DNA of 64,000 nucleotides, taken from NCBI GenBank assembly GCA_015847255.1, contig JADLZK010001948.1, forward strand, positions 1 to 64,000, in the 5' to 3' direction. The DNA comes from Hyparrhenia diplandra. Taxonomy: Eukaryota; Streptophyta; Magnoliopsida; Poales; Poaceae. Position numbers and translations under genes: made by a program. Every line of letters begins with the position of its first letter. The first letter of the stretch is position 1. The notes beneath the pieces are model-generated. The model saw only the letters and a program-made list of their open reading frames with translations, did no database searches and was not told where the DNA came from. Shown piece by piece: positions 34,321 to 46,899 of the stretch.

Positions 34321-34743
34321 TCAAGATTGCGTTTTTGATATAGCTGGAACAAGAACTCCCAGTCGACAAAGATCTTCCCTTTTTTCAGCATAATTAAAAA
34401 CAAGCGGTGGAAGGATGATAACCTTAAAACCAAATAAATTTGTCTCTGTTGTTTGAGCGTGGTAACATTCATGCAAATTACGCATATATGTGCTCAAATG
34501 ATTCACCTCGTCACCATCAACCAAAAAGTTGCCCCTTTCATACTTCATTGATGGGGTTCCCGTCCCTTTTGACTCATAATAGATGATTGCGGCATCATCC
34601 ATTTTAATTTTGGGGTTGTCTTCGACAATCTTCTGTATATTTCTAAGATCTTCATTGAGTATTTCCTCGTCTCTTATTGCATTTGACTGCTTTTGTGTTT
34701 GCCTTTTGTATTCGGACTGCCTTCTCCAATCAGGCAGTGACAC
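34321..34743 (-). pseudogene. CACTA-borne ORF, middle part
   Basis: A 140-codon minus-strand frame starting in a charged stretch (SLPDWRRQSEYKRQTQKQSN) and ending before the Ulp1-like part. It is co-directional with the fragments at 36150-36529 and 33571-33753, and probably belongs to the same broken gene. No family was recognised for this part. Confidence 0.5.
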
Positions 34744-34879
34744 GAATAGATTGATGAAAGAAACGCAATCTTGCTTCGGGATGTGTGCTGTCCATTTTCG
34801 GTCATCAAGTTTGTAACGCTACCACTGAACAGTCTTTTTGTTTTTCTATTGGTCCACTTTGGTAGCATTACCAACCGAA

Positions 34880-35280
34880 GCCAAGGACCTTTTCTATGAC
34901 TGCGAGGTTGCCTTTGATCTTGTGTTGGGCCGAGGTGGAGGAGGATGACGAGAACTCTATTTTGGAGGGGCTGTTGAAGAGGGAGGAGGATGAGGAGGAG
35001 GATTCTGTTTTATAGGGGCTGATGACGATGGAGGAGGAGGAGGAATAGAAGGAGGCCTTTGTCTTGTCGGGGTTGATGGCACATCATGAGGTGGGGAGGT
35101 AGAGTGATCTCTGTTGGGAGGTGGTGAGTGATCCTCGCGGGGAGGGGGAGGGGGGGGGGTAGACTCTCGCCGCCGCCCTCATCATCCGAGGACAACTGGT
35201 GGTCGAGCTTAATGAAGTGCTTGCGCCAAGCCACTTGAGAGCTGGTGTTCTGACCAAGTTTTGGCCTATCTTCCAATGCG
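34880..35280 (-). pseudogene. Proline/serine-rich low-complexity part of the CACTA ORF
   Basis: Purine-rich on the plus strand (GAGGAGGAGG runs), so the minus-strand product is rich in Pro and Ser. It resembles a linker between the transposase and protease parts. Low complexity prevents assignment. Confidence 0.35.
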
Positions 35281-36149
35281 GGGTACTCAATGCATATCTT
35301 GTTATACTTCTTATCAAGTATTTTATCAATGGCGACGAAAGCATACCCCCTCGTGGAATTGGTCAGCCATTAATGGTCCTATCTCCCCGCAGGCTAGGCC
35401 TGGCCAACCTCCACCTTGTCTTTTGTTCATTGCTGGCGGATGTCCAACCTGACATTGACGGGTTCAGTGATGTCGTCCACCGGATGAGGCACATTCACAT
35501 CGTCTTTGTTGAGCGGGGTCGATCCACAGCTGTTGTGGCCCTTGAGCTGTGGGCTAAAGGCAGCAGTAGTAGGGTCTTGTGGTGCTTCGATCCCCCCGGA
35601 CAATAGAAGTTGCTGGACTCGTGCTTCTATCCGAGCATCCATTCTGTCTTCCACCTCCTACAAATGCCTCAAATACTCCGCCTCCTGTTCCACTCTACCC
35701 CTCGAGCAGCTCTGGTAAGTTTTAGATTCTTTCGAATGCTAGTTTCAAAGGAACAACACCGGTTCCTCTAGTGTGACCAGTGGTGCTCCTTGTTTCCGAA
35801 AGTGCTTGGGTGAGCACGTCATTCTCCCTATTAGAAGTGTGAGTCCCTTGCTTCACCTCCTCAGTGAAATTGGAGATCCTCTAGATGAGGTCGCTCATGG
35901 GCGGATTTGTGGAGCTAAAGCTCCCATCCTCGGCGTATGCACTCCCCTCACCATACGTAATAGTACCGATCTGGTCTCCCACTCGTCATTCTCAACCTCA
36001 ATGCCTTTTGTAGTGAGGCGTTCTATCTTTTTAAGTTCTCGCTTCAAATTCAACCATCTTTTTGGTGTATCCACGAGAGCCGAGATGATGAGGATTATCG
36101 TTTTTCGCTGAGTTCTCCTTGTTCTTCCCCGCTCAATTCCATGTACTCC

Positions 36150-36529
36150 TCACTTAGCCCCGTATTCCTTGAATTGCCGCCGTAAGTCCCTCTCGCTTGT
36201 TGAACTCTCCACCATTAGAATCGGCTCTTTGGTTTGGAGGATAAATTTATTGTGTAATGTCCCCTTGAAAGTCTTGAAGCATGACCCCATGATTTCTTTG
36301 ACTAGCTCCCTCGTCATACTCCCACTGGGAAAGTGAAATACTCTAGGATCTTGGTGTCCCATATGTTATCCTTCTCACTTTTGGGAACCCTCCACGGATC
36401 ATTTTCCTTCTCAATCCACCTCCTGTACTTTATCGGGATGAAGTCCCATACAAGTGCTCCGAGGATAGTCTTGTATTTGGACAAAGCTACAGGCAGTTTG
36501 ACCAGATCCCCGAATTCATCGAACTCCAT
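36150..36529 (-). pseudogene. Plant transposase (Ptta/En/Spm, Transposase_24-like) fragment
   Basis: The minus-strand text VALSKYKTILGALVWDFIP and KYRRWIEKENDPWRVPKSEK, followed after a frame shift (about 36330-36360) by a charged basic tail, resembles the accessory DNA-binding transposase of CACTA elements. It lies upstream of the Ulp1-like part in the transcription sense. The 5' part of the gene is cut off by the repeat at about 36.7-38.96 kb. Confidence 0.55.
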
Positions 36530-36689
36530 GATGTGCTAGTGTGCATCCCTACCAATAGGAAGCCTTGTATAGTCTCGCTTTGGATTCGGGCTTCCCGCTT
36601 CCCTAACCCTTCGACCGGCCAAACCGATGGAAGCTCCTCGCCTGAGACACCAAGTAAGCTAAGGCCCTTTCAATTAGTTAGCATGTGTG

Positions 36690-38960
36690 GCTGCTGAAGG
36701 GTCGAGATGGGGACTTGAGGGGGGTGAATAGTCCTTTATAAAACTAATTGCACTGGCTAAACGAATATTAATGCGGAATTGAAACTATTTACTTAGCCAA
36801 GACTTCACCCCTCTATCTATGACTCTATAGCACCTCTAAAAAGATCCTATACAAAGCAATTGAGGTGCCGAGCCTAGCTTGAGCTCTTAATCAATTCTAT
36901 TGCAAGGTCACATAAACCTATGCACTAGTACTTCAAGCATGGGGAGCTCCTACACAATTCTAATAAGCAAAAGCACAAAGCCTACCTAAGCTCACTAGAT
37001 GCACAATTCACAAGGCAACACACGCCTAACCCAAAGGCTCAATTTACTTAGCCACATAAGCTAGGCAAAGCAACTAAACAAGCTACACAATCTAGAGAGA
37101 TGCAATAACACTACTTCTAGCTACACAAGCAAGAAGCCAATTAGAGAGTTACACAAGCTTCTAGTAGCAAGAGCTACCACCGAGAAGAGTAGACACGTTG
37201 ACACGGTGATTTTTTACTGAGGTTTCAGGAAGCTTGCCAACTTTCCCCTACTCCTCGTTGTGTCTACCAATACCTCGATGGTCCTTAGGTACGACGGTCC
37301 CCTTGTCATAGCTGGCCTCTCAAGGCACTCCAAGGCACCACTTGCAAGTGCGGTACTCAATGACACGCTCTTGTTGTGTTACTCTTTGCGATCCCCGCGA
37401 GGTGAGCAAAACCTCTCACAAATCCTCCTTCGAGCACCGCACAATCCCCTGGGGCGTGCTTCACGGAGTCTCTTGCCACCAAGCCATCTAGGAGGTGGCA
37501 ACCTCCAAGAGTAACAAGCACATCGGCTTGCAACTAGAATCGCTCTTCTCACTCGATCGGATGAACTCTATCAAGCAAGAGTGAGTTGTTGCACTGCCAA
37601 GGTTAGAGTGTGCTTTCAAGACGGCCAAAGCCGAGTATGTGGTGTATTTATAGCCCAAGGATCAAATAGAGTCGTTGCAAGCAACTAGCTCCGCGGGTGC
37701 ATCGGACGCATGCATTGATGCGCTCCTCTCGAAGCGCCCGGTCGCTGGATGCCGCCCACGTGCCCGCTCCTTTCAACCTCGCCCATTCAGCTCCAACGGC
37801 TACTTCCCCACATGCAAGTTAATGACGATCGGACACTCAGGTGCCTCTTTTTTGACGCGCCGATACGCCAACGGTCGACCGCCATGCATCGCTTAACCAC
37901 CACATCGGACGCCGCCATCACCCCACGCGCCTGCGCCGATGGCCACATCCGATGGACGTCCGAAGGGTCCCGAGACCCAAAACCGGCATTGGACGCGTCA
38001 GGTGACTCCCCATCAGACGCACGCCCGGCGCCCAATGCCGCCAGCTCACTAGCACTAAGCTAGCTCGCTCAAAGGGTCTTTGTCGACCTCGACATTGGAC
38101 ACGCCAGGTGCAACCTGATGCTAGCGTCCGATGCGAGCCACGCACCAGCACCAAGAGGCCACACCACATCGGACGCACGGACCCAGCGTCCGATCCAATG
38201 GCCGATGCTTGGCGCCCAAAGTGCCTCTCTCTTCTCCTTTTCAAACCAAGATTCATCTCCTTTGCAAATGTGCCAACACCACCAAGTGTACCACTCCTTG
38301 TGCATGTGTGTTAGCATTTTAGCAATTATTTTCAAAGGATTTTCACTTGAACTCACCACGCCACTCGATCCTAGCAACATCACAATGTTAGATCACTCAA
38401 GTGGCACTAGATGACCAATATGCAAACAAGTTTACCCCTCTTGATAGTACGGCCATCTATCCTAAACCCGGTCATAAACTTCTCTACACACCTATGACCA
38501 GTGAAATGAAATGCCTTAGGTTATACCTTTGCCTTGCACATTTCTATTCCGCTCCTTCTCCTCCAAGTGTCGATGCAACGCATGCATCAACACGATCAAG
38601 AATGATATGATCCATTTCATATCATCACATGACCTTATTGGTACATCGATCTTGACCTCACTTGCTCTTCACCGTTGCGTCAGTCTGTAGGCACCAAGTC
38701 TTGCCCAAGCTTCACTGCCTCACGGTCCATCACGCCAAAGCCTCGACTTGCCCTTCACGCTTGCAACCGGTCCATCAAGCCAAGCCCCATCTTGATCTTC
38801 TCCACCTTGGTCACATGACTTCATGTCATGTCTCATATGCAATAAGCTCCTTCATTGCAGTCATCACATGTGAACTAATCTTATGTGTATTATCTCAATC
38901 ACACATAGTAGTTCACCTAATGTTGTCACTCAATTACCAAAACCAAACAAGAACCTTTCA
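36690..38960. mobile_element. LTR-like element containing copy 2 of the 1.8-kb repeat
   Basis: A purine-rich GACTTGAGGGGGG at about 36711-36722 followed by TG looks like a polypurine tract before an LTR. The segment continues through 37176-38959, which matches 21186-23010. It interrupts the CACTA element 2 gene. The ends are not certain and no duplicated target was identified. It may be a solo LTR or a non-autonomous LTR retrotransposon fragment. Confidence 0.5.
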
Positions 38961-38979
38961 GCTACCTAGTCACATGTAC

Positions 38980-39177
38980 CTAAGTTACCTGTTCAACTTG
39001 GCCATCTTGATCCAGGTCGAGACAAGTGTTTGAGCTCCATGGCTGCTCGTTCTCACCGCCCTCATTGACACCGACACCGTTTGTTGGATGATGCGGCTCT
39101 CTCGTCCCAAGGATATCAGCCGCTTCTTGTTGCCTATCGGTTCTTCGATGATGATTTAACCGGTGACGACGAGTCAT
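38980..39177 (-). pseudogene. Possible 5' part of the CACTA element 2 gene
   Basis: A short minus-strand frame beginning MTRRHRLNHHRRTDRQQE and rich in Glu, Gly and Asn, on the far side of the inserted repeat from 36529. It would fit the basic/acidic N-terminus of a CACTA gene, but there is no diagnostic motif. Confidence 0.35.
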
Positions 39178-39334
39178 GGCTGTGACACGTGGTCACTTTT
39201 GGCTGTGAACAACTACTAATACCGTACGTTCATATTATATATATACATACCATGCCATGGTTCCCTATACATGTAACCAAATTATGTTGATAGTACTATG
39301 TTATTCAGAAATGTTGTAGACTATATTCCAACAT

Positions 39335-40099
39335 CTAACTCATTTTAGAAATGTTGGTACTACTGTGGAACTTTGAACTATTTGTGCATGAAATATAGAG
39401 AAAAACAGAATAGCAAGTTGCTGCTAACCTAACAGACATTTCAACGAACACGGGGGCCAATGCCGATGCACTCACCTTCGGGGGAGGGGGGTTGCGATAG
39501 CGGCAGCCCGCCGCTCCCGAGGGGTAGGCCAGAGATGTGCGTGGAGGAGGAGTGGCACGCCCGGGCGCCGTGGATGAGGATGGCGCGAGGGCTGCAGACG
39601 GTAATGCGGGAGGCACGGTGGTGCTCGGTGGGGTCGATGCTACACGAAGAGGGAGGGTGCAGTTATCCTCTCCAAAGATTCCATCGAACACCTAAGGGGC
39701 AGTGAGAGGGACACGCCACCGTTGAGGGTGGGAAAGCCGCTCTCTGCGCACTCCTCGAAGTCCTTGGACGGGCGGCGTGGACGACCGTGGGATGGGGCAC
39801 CACGAGACAGGGGACGGCGGCATGGAGGTCGGCATTGAGCACCGCGGTGTGGTGGACCACAGGGTGGAGATGGTGTCGCGGCTTCCACACTAGGGCGGGG
39901 CGCACTATGAAGCATGGCCGCCCGGCATGGAGGTCGGCGTTGAAGAAGAGGAGGGCGGGGCTGTGAACGGGCCGAGGGTGGCGGCGGACGGCGTCGCGAG
40001 AGGCGGCGGTGCTCCGCCGGCATGGGGTGGGGTGGTGCTCCGTGGCGCGGGAACGGATGGCGCTGGGTTCAAATGACTTCGAAAAATTTCACCTCGCAC
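39335..40099. other. GC-rich low-complexity segment near right end of CACTA element 2
   Basis: Open on both strands with Pro/Ala/Arg-rich translations and no domain. Probably the GC-rich promoter or leader region of the transposon. Confidence 0.4.
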
Positions 40100-40486
40100 C
40101 GAATCGCATATATATATGGATGCCTCATCATTCCTAAGTCGAACCGACAGTGACGAGGTGCATCACCGCAGGTGCTTGGTAGAACCCGGCAGATGTGATG
40201 GGCTACATCACTGCCGGTGCTGGGCCTCACCCGGCAGTGATGAGCTGCAGTAGTGGTTAGATTATTTTTATCCTTCTGTTTATATTCTCTGACTACCGCA
40301 GTAGTTAAGCCCGCATATTATAGACGTTGTGACCCGCGTTCGAATCCCCTACGGGCCAACCTTTTTTGAAAATTTTAAAAATCACTGCCGGTTAAGAAGG
40401 AAAACCTATAATAATTTCTTCCTTTTAAAGATTGAATAAGTAGAAGCTTGTGTACTCCTATGTCCATATTTCTCCAAATATTTTTT

Positions 40487-41320
40487 TTCAATCATGTACA
40501 CCCTAAATATTTCCCCACACAAGATCTTAGGTTTTTCTAATCAATATTTTTATTATTATATTTTACTTCGTGCTAAATGGGGCAAAAGATGGCTAATTAC
40601 TTCTTGAAAGCACAAGAATTTTGCATCGACCTCCATAGTGATTTGCCTCCTAGGGCAGATGAAACCCCGTGGAAAAGTTTAGCACCATTCCGATTTTTTT
40701 TTAGTACGCTTCAGTTCAATCTATAATTACTCGGTGACATCGCGCAGAAATTCAATTTAACGAAAAAAGTACCAAACCAACTCTAAAAAATCTCAAACTT
40801 TTTGGTTGCCTCGCCCATTGCATGTGCAAGCCTGAGAAAAAGTTTGAGACCAATACGATTAATTGGAATGCATATGAACCACGAAAGCATAGGAACCTAT
40901 GTGTATAGTCATAGTTCGATGAAAGGGATCATGGACCTTTGCGAGGCATGTGTAATCTGCTTATGTCGAAATGGCTTGAATTTTTTCAATCAATCATGTA
41001 CACCTAAATTATGTCTCCACACAAGATCTTAGGTTTTTCCGATCAATATTTTTATTACTATATTTTTTCTTCGTGCTAAATGAGGCAAAAGATGGCTAAT
41101 TAAATCTTGAAAGCACAAGAATTGTGCATCGACCTCCACAGTAATTTGCTCCTAGGGCACATGAGATCCTATGGAAAAGTTTAGCACCATTCCGGATCTT
41201 TTCGGGGTATGCTCAGTTCAACCTATAATTACTCGGTGGCGTGGCAACGTAAATTCAATTTAACTGAAAAAAAATATCAAACCAACACCGAAAAAATCTT
41301 GGTTGCCTCGCCCATTCAAA
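40487..41320. repeat. Tandem duplication, period about 502 bp
   Basis: 40487-40830 and 40989-41320 share ATCATGTACACC, CACACAAGATCTTAGGTTTTT, GGCAAAAGATGGCTAATTA, AAAGCACAAGAATT, GCATCGACCTCCA and TGGAAAAGTTTAGCACCATT. They are diverged by many point changes, so the duplication is not recent. Non-coding. Confidence 0.9.
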
Positions 41321-42130
41321 AACTATTATATATTTATATAGATAGCAAATAGAAATACAACATAAAATAAATTAGATTACATATATGTTAACAAAGACCT
41401 TACATTAATACTAAATATACGATAACAACAACCTATCCCCTGACAGGTCAATGCTACAATCAAAGCGCATAAACACATTTTAATTTAACCACCTCGGTAG
41501 GACTCTTCTACCATCCTAGCGTCAAAGAATCGCCGAAAGTGTCGAAGATGCCGAGCCAACCAAAATGAGCGCCGCCGGTTGGAGATGACAAAGCAAGGTT
41601 GACTCCTCAACCTGCTTGCCTTTACAGGACATCAGGGCCTTTGCTTGGGGCCCCAAGTAGAGATAAGCCATCTATTTAAACAGATGGCTTATCTCGCCCC
41701 TGTGGCTGCTAAGAGCCCACGGGGGTTCATCGGGTCCGAGGATGCCATGTCTCTCCGGACATACGCCTAGAGCTCACAGGCTTAGTGGTGAACTTCTTGT
41801 GATGCCTTCGTGAACCGAGGCCTCGTGGCGTCTCCAACCTTTGATGTTGCTCTATCTTCGTAGAACTCTTCTAGCACCTCTTGTGTGCACCATCATGGCG
41901 GACTACAACGCTTTTATTGATATTTGTATATGGAGGGCTTTCTCCCACAAAGACCCCATGTATGTGGAAACTGGCAAGGAGAGAAGGAACGGGGAAAGAT
42001 AAACAACAAACAGATCGAGTTGCAAAAACTACACACAAGTATTTGCCGGTACTTGCCATTGAGAGGCTCCCAACGGCCAGGCACCATTTATAGGCGAGCA
42101 ATCGTGGTAAGTGGGAGCAGTGCTCCTGCT
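41321..42130. other. No gene recognised
   Basis: AT-rich at first, then mixed composition with short frames on both strands (for example 41871-42101 minus) that have no motif. It may belong to the edge of CACTA element 3. Confidence 0.35.
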
Positions 42131-42627
42131 GTGGCGCTCAACGGGAGCACTGTTAGCCCGCGAGCAAATCAAGAAATCACTGCCAGTTTTTCTTCAATAA
42201 CCGGTAGTGATAACGCCTATTAGTACCGGTTGCAAGCACCGACCGTGATAATGTCTATCATTGTCGGTTCTATGGTCCGCCTGGGATTCGAACCGAGGCA
42301 GCGGGGTATTAAAAAAGTAAAATAAAATAATTGAGAATTTATGTTAGGAATCATTTTGTTTATTTTTTATCAGTTGAGCTAAGGTTAATTTAATTCTGTA
42401 GAAATAAAAATAATGTTGCGCCTTAACCGTTGCGATATGATATGAAGTTCAGTTGGTGATGCGCACATAATATAAATTAGATTACATGGTTGGTGAACAA
42501 CATCCAAATAATGATTACATATAGTTAACAATAATCTAACTAACTTAAGGTGCTTCAACAATGATGGCCTCATCATGATCAAGCCGTACGTAAGCAGGTT
42601 CATCACCCTCTTCAAGGATAGGTAGGG

Positions 42628-45600
42628 CTACGTTAGCCCCGAATGCAGGCATTTCATGATACCCCTGTAGTTTTCTTTATCCGTCACTCCATCAACACCA
42701 ACAATCTTCCTTTTCCCATCTAGGACTACTTGTAGCCTTCCTTTTGTCTTGTTGTCCATTGCACAGAAAACTTGCAAGGACGAAGGGGTCGTCTCTATAT
42801 GCGGTCTTGGTGAGATCAATGGTAGTGAACCCTTCTCTGTCAATGGTGATTTCCTCGAGCCGAACCCACTAGCAGTGAAAAAAGAGCTGCCTTCAACGGA
42901 CCATAGGCTAGCTCCCATATCTCCTCTATGAAACCATAGTACGTCACCTGCGGCGTTGTTTTTTTCCGCGTGAGCATCGAAATAAACACCACTATTTTGG
43001 TAGGTGCTCTTTCCATCTTGCTTTTTAGTGTAAAATGTAAATCCATTTATGTCATACCCTTGGTACTTCAGCAATGTACTTGAAGGTCCCTTGGTGAGGG
43101 CATCCAGGTTGATTACCCAACTTTATTCCAAGCAAGCGCGCCGCAATCAATCGACAGATTCCTCCTATGTTTTTATCAAGCCAAGCCGCGTGACCTGCTC
43201 CGGATACATAGTTTGCGGTGCTTGCCTATGCGAGTCAATGTATGGCATCACATCCTCGACTTTGTGTAGAACATCAAACCGTGTCTTTTCGAAAGAAACA
43301 TGGTCTTTACGGTAAAGATTTAGCCCCGATCGTTCCTTTGCCACCTAGTCTTTCCTCGTGATGAGATTCGGAACTTCGACCTTATTGATGTCTAGATAAT
43401 ATGTGTAGAACTCAATGGTCTCCTCCGTTGACCATCCTTCAACGATGCCCCTTTTGGTCCGAACACATTCCCCGACATACCTCCTAAAAACTTTCATCAA
43501 CCTTTCGAAAGGGAACATCTGATGCAGGTACATTGGCCCAAGGGCTCTCATTTGGTCAACAAGATGAATGAGCGGATGCACCGAGATATCAACGTAAGTC
43601 GGCGGGAAATGCATCTCAAGCCTACATAGTGTTTTGGCTATGTCCCACTACTGGTGGTCCAGCGTGAATGTATCAATGACCTTTTTGAGATCGCTTTGAA
43701 GAACGAGCACAACTTTACGATTGGGGCGTTGACCTTTGGGGAAGGATACCATGGAGGGCAACGAGGGAGCAAATGAGTCATAATGACATGACAATCATGG
43801 GCCTTCATGCAGCCATAGTTGAACTTCAGTTCTCTCATGTTCACTAGCATATTCGGGTTTGTACAAGAGGGCCGTCGGGACTTTGAGTTCATTGAAGAAG
43901 GAAATAAGCGTATACTTTTTTGCCCCCTTCAAGGTCCATGACGCAATCGGAAGTTCAAATCGGCCATTCTCTCGCTCCACGAGATGCAACTCCTTCCCCG
44001 ATTCCCAAGTGCCGCATGTCCAGGCGTGTGGCTAGTGAATCCTTTGATGTCCCCCGGTGTTCATCAAGGTGTTAAGCGTGTTACCGCACATGTTTTTAGT
44101 AATGTGCATGGGATCAAGACAATGGCGTATAGTCAACACCGCCAGTAAGGTAGTTTCCAAAAACCGTTTTTCTTCCGGACACTCCCTTCGGGCACTACTA
44201 CTGCCCCATCCCCCTTCCCGAGGACAGAATCTAGTCTGTTTACTTCTCGAAGTATTGTATGCCTGTCAAGATATTTTGGAGGCATGCGTTTGTCAATAGT
44301 CCCATCAAATTAGTTTTTGTTCCTCCGGTAAGGGTGATCCTTAGGTAGGAACCTACGATGTCCCATCTAAACCATTGTTGAGTGTGATAGTAGATGTACC
44401 GCATCGGTGTCGTCCAAGCACTTGACGCATCCAGATAGTCTTTTTGTCTTTTCTCCGGACAAGCATCCTTGCCCCGGCAAGTCGGTAATTGTAGCGATAA
44501 GTACTGCCTTGATCGTGACATGTTTCTTTTTGTACTCGTCCCAAATATCCTTCACACCCATATTGAACATCTATACTAGTTCATCGATCACTGGTTCCAG
44601 AAACACATCTCTATCATTCCCAGGTTGTCTTGGCCCTTGGATCAGTAGTGGCATTTTGAAGTACGAATGCTTCATACAAAGCCAAGGCCGAAGGTTGTAT
44701 ATACAAAGTGTTACTAGCTACGTGCTATGATTGCTTCTAACCTAGTCGAAAGGATTCATCCCATCTGTGCTCAAAGCAAACCAAAGGTGCCTTACTCTCC
44801 GCCGATGTTCATATAGAACATAGTATTGTGATCCTCTAGTTGTGCCCATCGGCGGGATGCCTCATCATTGCGTCTTTTCTTACGCTCCTTGCCATGCCAG
44901 CGCAACAACTTGGCTGACTTTGCACATGCAAACAACCTATGCACCTGGGGAGCTATAGGGAAATACCAAACCACCTTCACGGGCCCTCCTCTTGTCTTGG
45001 TACCCTCATTTGACGGCCCTTGCTTGTAGCGTGGAGCTTTACACTGGGGGCACGCATCCAAGTCTTTGTATTTCTCTCCACGGTACAATATGCAATCATT
45101 CGAACACGCATGGATTTTTTCAACCTCGAGGCCGATGGGGCAGAACATTTGCTTGGCCAGGTATGTCTTCTCTGGCAACTCATTTTTTCCTAGGAGCAAT
45201 TTCCTTATTATAGCTAACAACTGATTTATCGCTCAACCCATTTATAGATTTGAACTCTAACAACATGATGTCGGCTACCAGTTTGCTCACTGGGCAATCC
45301 TTATACAATGGCATTTTCCCACCTTGTCTCATTTTCTCTAGCTTTCTCAGCTATCTATCACTAAGAAATCCGCTCTCTACATTACGTAGCAACATAGAAA
45401 GGCCATCGTCTTCCTCGTGTCGCCGCCTAGCGTATTCCTAAGCACCTCAATAACGGTAGTCTCCATACGTTCCGTGATCGACACTGAGTTAGTTGCGAGC
45501 ATCAACCTCGTGCCGCGGCTATGTTAGGCATGGCCACATCTTTATTGTTTTCTGTGGAAAATTCGCACCAACCACCCATGCGCACTCCATATCTTATAGT

Positions 45601-45806
45601 TTGGCATGAACCCCCGATAATCAAGTGGTTGGGATAGACTCGTTCGAGCCCATCTCCTTTGATTCTTGCAATCTTTGCATGGGCGTAATACCGGGTTCCC
45701 ATCCCCAAAGATTAGCTTTGGCAACAGTTAGAAAGTTGCTGATGCCATGCATGTACTGCTTGTCCATTTGGGACGTAAAACATCCACTCTCGATCCATCT
45801 TTGCAC
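42628..45806 (-). pseudogene. TNP2-type CACTA transposase, heavily decayed
   Basis: From the 5' end: transposase-associated remnant (45540-45806: WIESGCFTSQMDKQYMHGI, then in another frame PCKDCKNQRRW and a C-terminal HG); TNP2 start (44792-45220: ACSNDCILYRGEKYKDLDAC, CPQCKAPRYKQG); TNP2 core pieces (44240-44570); DUF4218-like part (43345-43989: MHFPPTYVDISVHPLIHL, ALGPMYLHQMFPFERLMK); and a DUF4216-like part (42628-43074: YDINGFTFYTKKQDGKSTYQ, NSGVYFDA). At least five frame breaks separate them. It is not the same sequence as the transposase at 1-2965. Confidence 0.8.
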
Positions 45807-46609
45807 AAAAAATTATTAAGTTAGTAATTACGAGAGAAAATAATAACAAGTGGACCTTCATGAATAACAATTAAAGCTCGAACGTATAAGGATTCTACAC
45901 TTATTTAATTTAGTCTCCCCATTTTAGAAAAAAAAATAGCCGGCACTAATTCTTGAAAAACTAAAAGTGGATACACTATGCATTTTTTAAAAAATGTGTT
46001 AATATACACTATTCAAAAACAATTATTCTACTCAATGCAACTAAAAATGGAGATACTATTTATTTTTAAAAAAAACTAAAATTGAAAACTTTATCATGAA
46101 CAACAATTTAGCTCCAAACAATGTGGTTGGTAGGTGACACATGGACTATTTTGCTCGCCAAAATTGTAAAATCTTGACTCTCATCCTAACAAGAACTAAT
46201 TATAGCATCACATGAACATACTAGCTATCATCATGATCAAAATGAAGGTAATTAAGCTACAAATTCAAATGTGTTCATGATATATAGACACACCAACCTT
46301 TTGGATGATGGATTCTCCACAAATTGCTTGGAAGCCTTTTACAAATTAAGTCCAATTGGAGCTCGTGGCTCTAGAATGTAGAAAGAGCAAGAACAAGAAT
46401 GAAGCAATGTAGCCATCGAATGAAGATAATTAGGCAACAAAATCAAAGGAGTGGATGCTTGTTACTAACCTTAAAGCAAAAAGTGATTGCTTCACGGTGA
46501 AGAGCAGCCGCAACAATGGAGGGAAGGGCCCAAACGTGCGCCTGTTCTTGGGATGGAACAGAGTAGGAAGGAGAGAACGACGTAGCCTTTTTGTGCTATC
46601 AGCTTATCA

Positions 46610-46860
46610 CTGTCGGTTCAAGCCGGGAACCGACACAAATCGACCCTCATAAGCGTCGGTTCCTGGCTTCAACCAGCAGTGATATATGCCCATCCAACCA
46701 CTGCCGGTTAGAGATACAAACCGGCAGGAACCGATTCTAAATCGACCCTCATAACTGTCGGTTCGGGCTTCAACCAGCAGTGATATATGCCCATCCAACC
46801 ACTGCCGGTTAGAGATACAAACCAGCAGTGATAGATGTCATCACTGCCGATTCTGTCACA
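46610..46860. repeat. CACTA subterminal repeats, right side of element 3
   Basis: Repeats of CACTGCCGGTTAGAGATACA, ACCAGCAGTGATATATGCCC and GTCGGTTC.GGCTTCAACC. One segment of about 75 bp is tandemly doubled (46655-46730 and 46750-46825). Confidence 0.85.
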
Positions 46861-46899
46861 GCAACTATTATTTCCTAGTTTTCAGAGCCAAGAACTGGC

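Larger units (their letters stand above)
32667..40255 (-). mobile_element. CACTA element 2, nested in the Helitron
   Basis: The right end read on the minus strand is CACTACTGCAGCTCATCACTG (first base 40255). The left end is CACTCACCGCAGTTATTACG (32667), an imperfect match. Subterminal repeats of the CACTGCCGGTT type fill 32700-33150 and 40140-40250 in both orientations. The interior has a minus-strand gene with plant-transposase and Ulp1-protease parts. The flanking bases (gcc left, gtt right) do not form a clean three-base duplication, so the ends are approximate. Confidence 0.6.

Noticed and set aside
21186..38959. The two 1.8-kb direct repeats as the two LTRs of one 17.8-kb retrotransposon
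   Set aside because: The sequence between them contains NLR exon 1, a Helitron end and CACTA parts, and no gag or pol; their flanks differ. They are separate insertions.
40290..40370. tRNA-like B-box (GCGTTCGAATCCC) followed by a T run, and a similar GGTTCGAATCC on the minus strand near 42285
   Set aside because: No acceptor stem, D arm or anticodon arm could be folded around either. They are probably part of CACTA ends.
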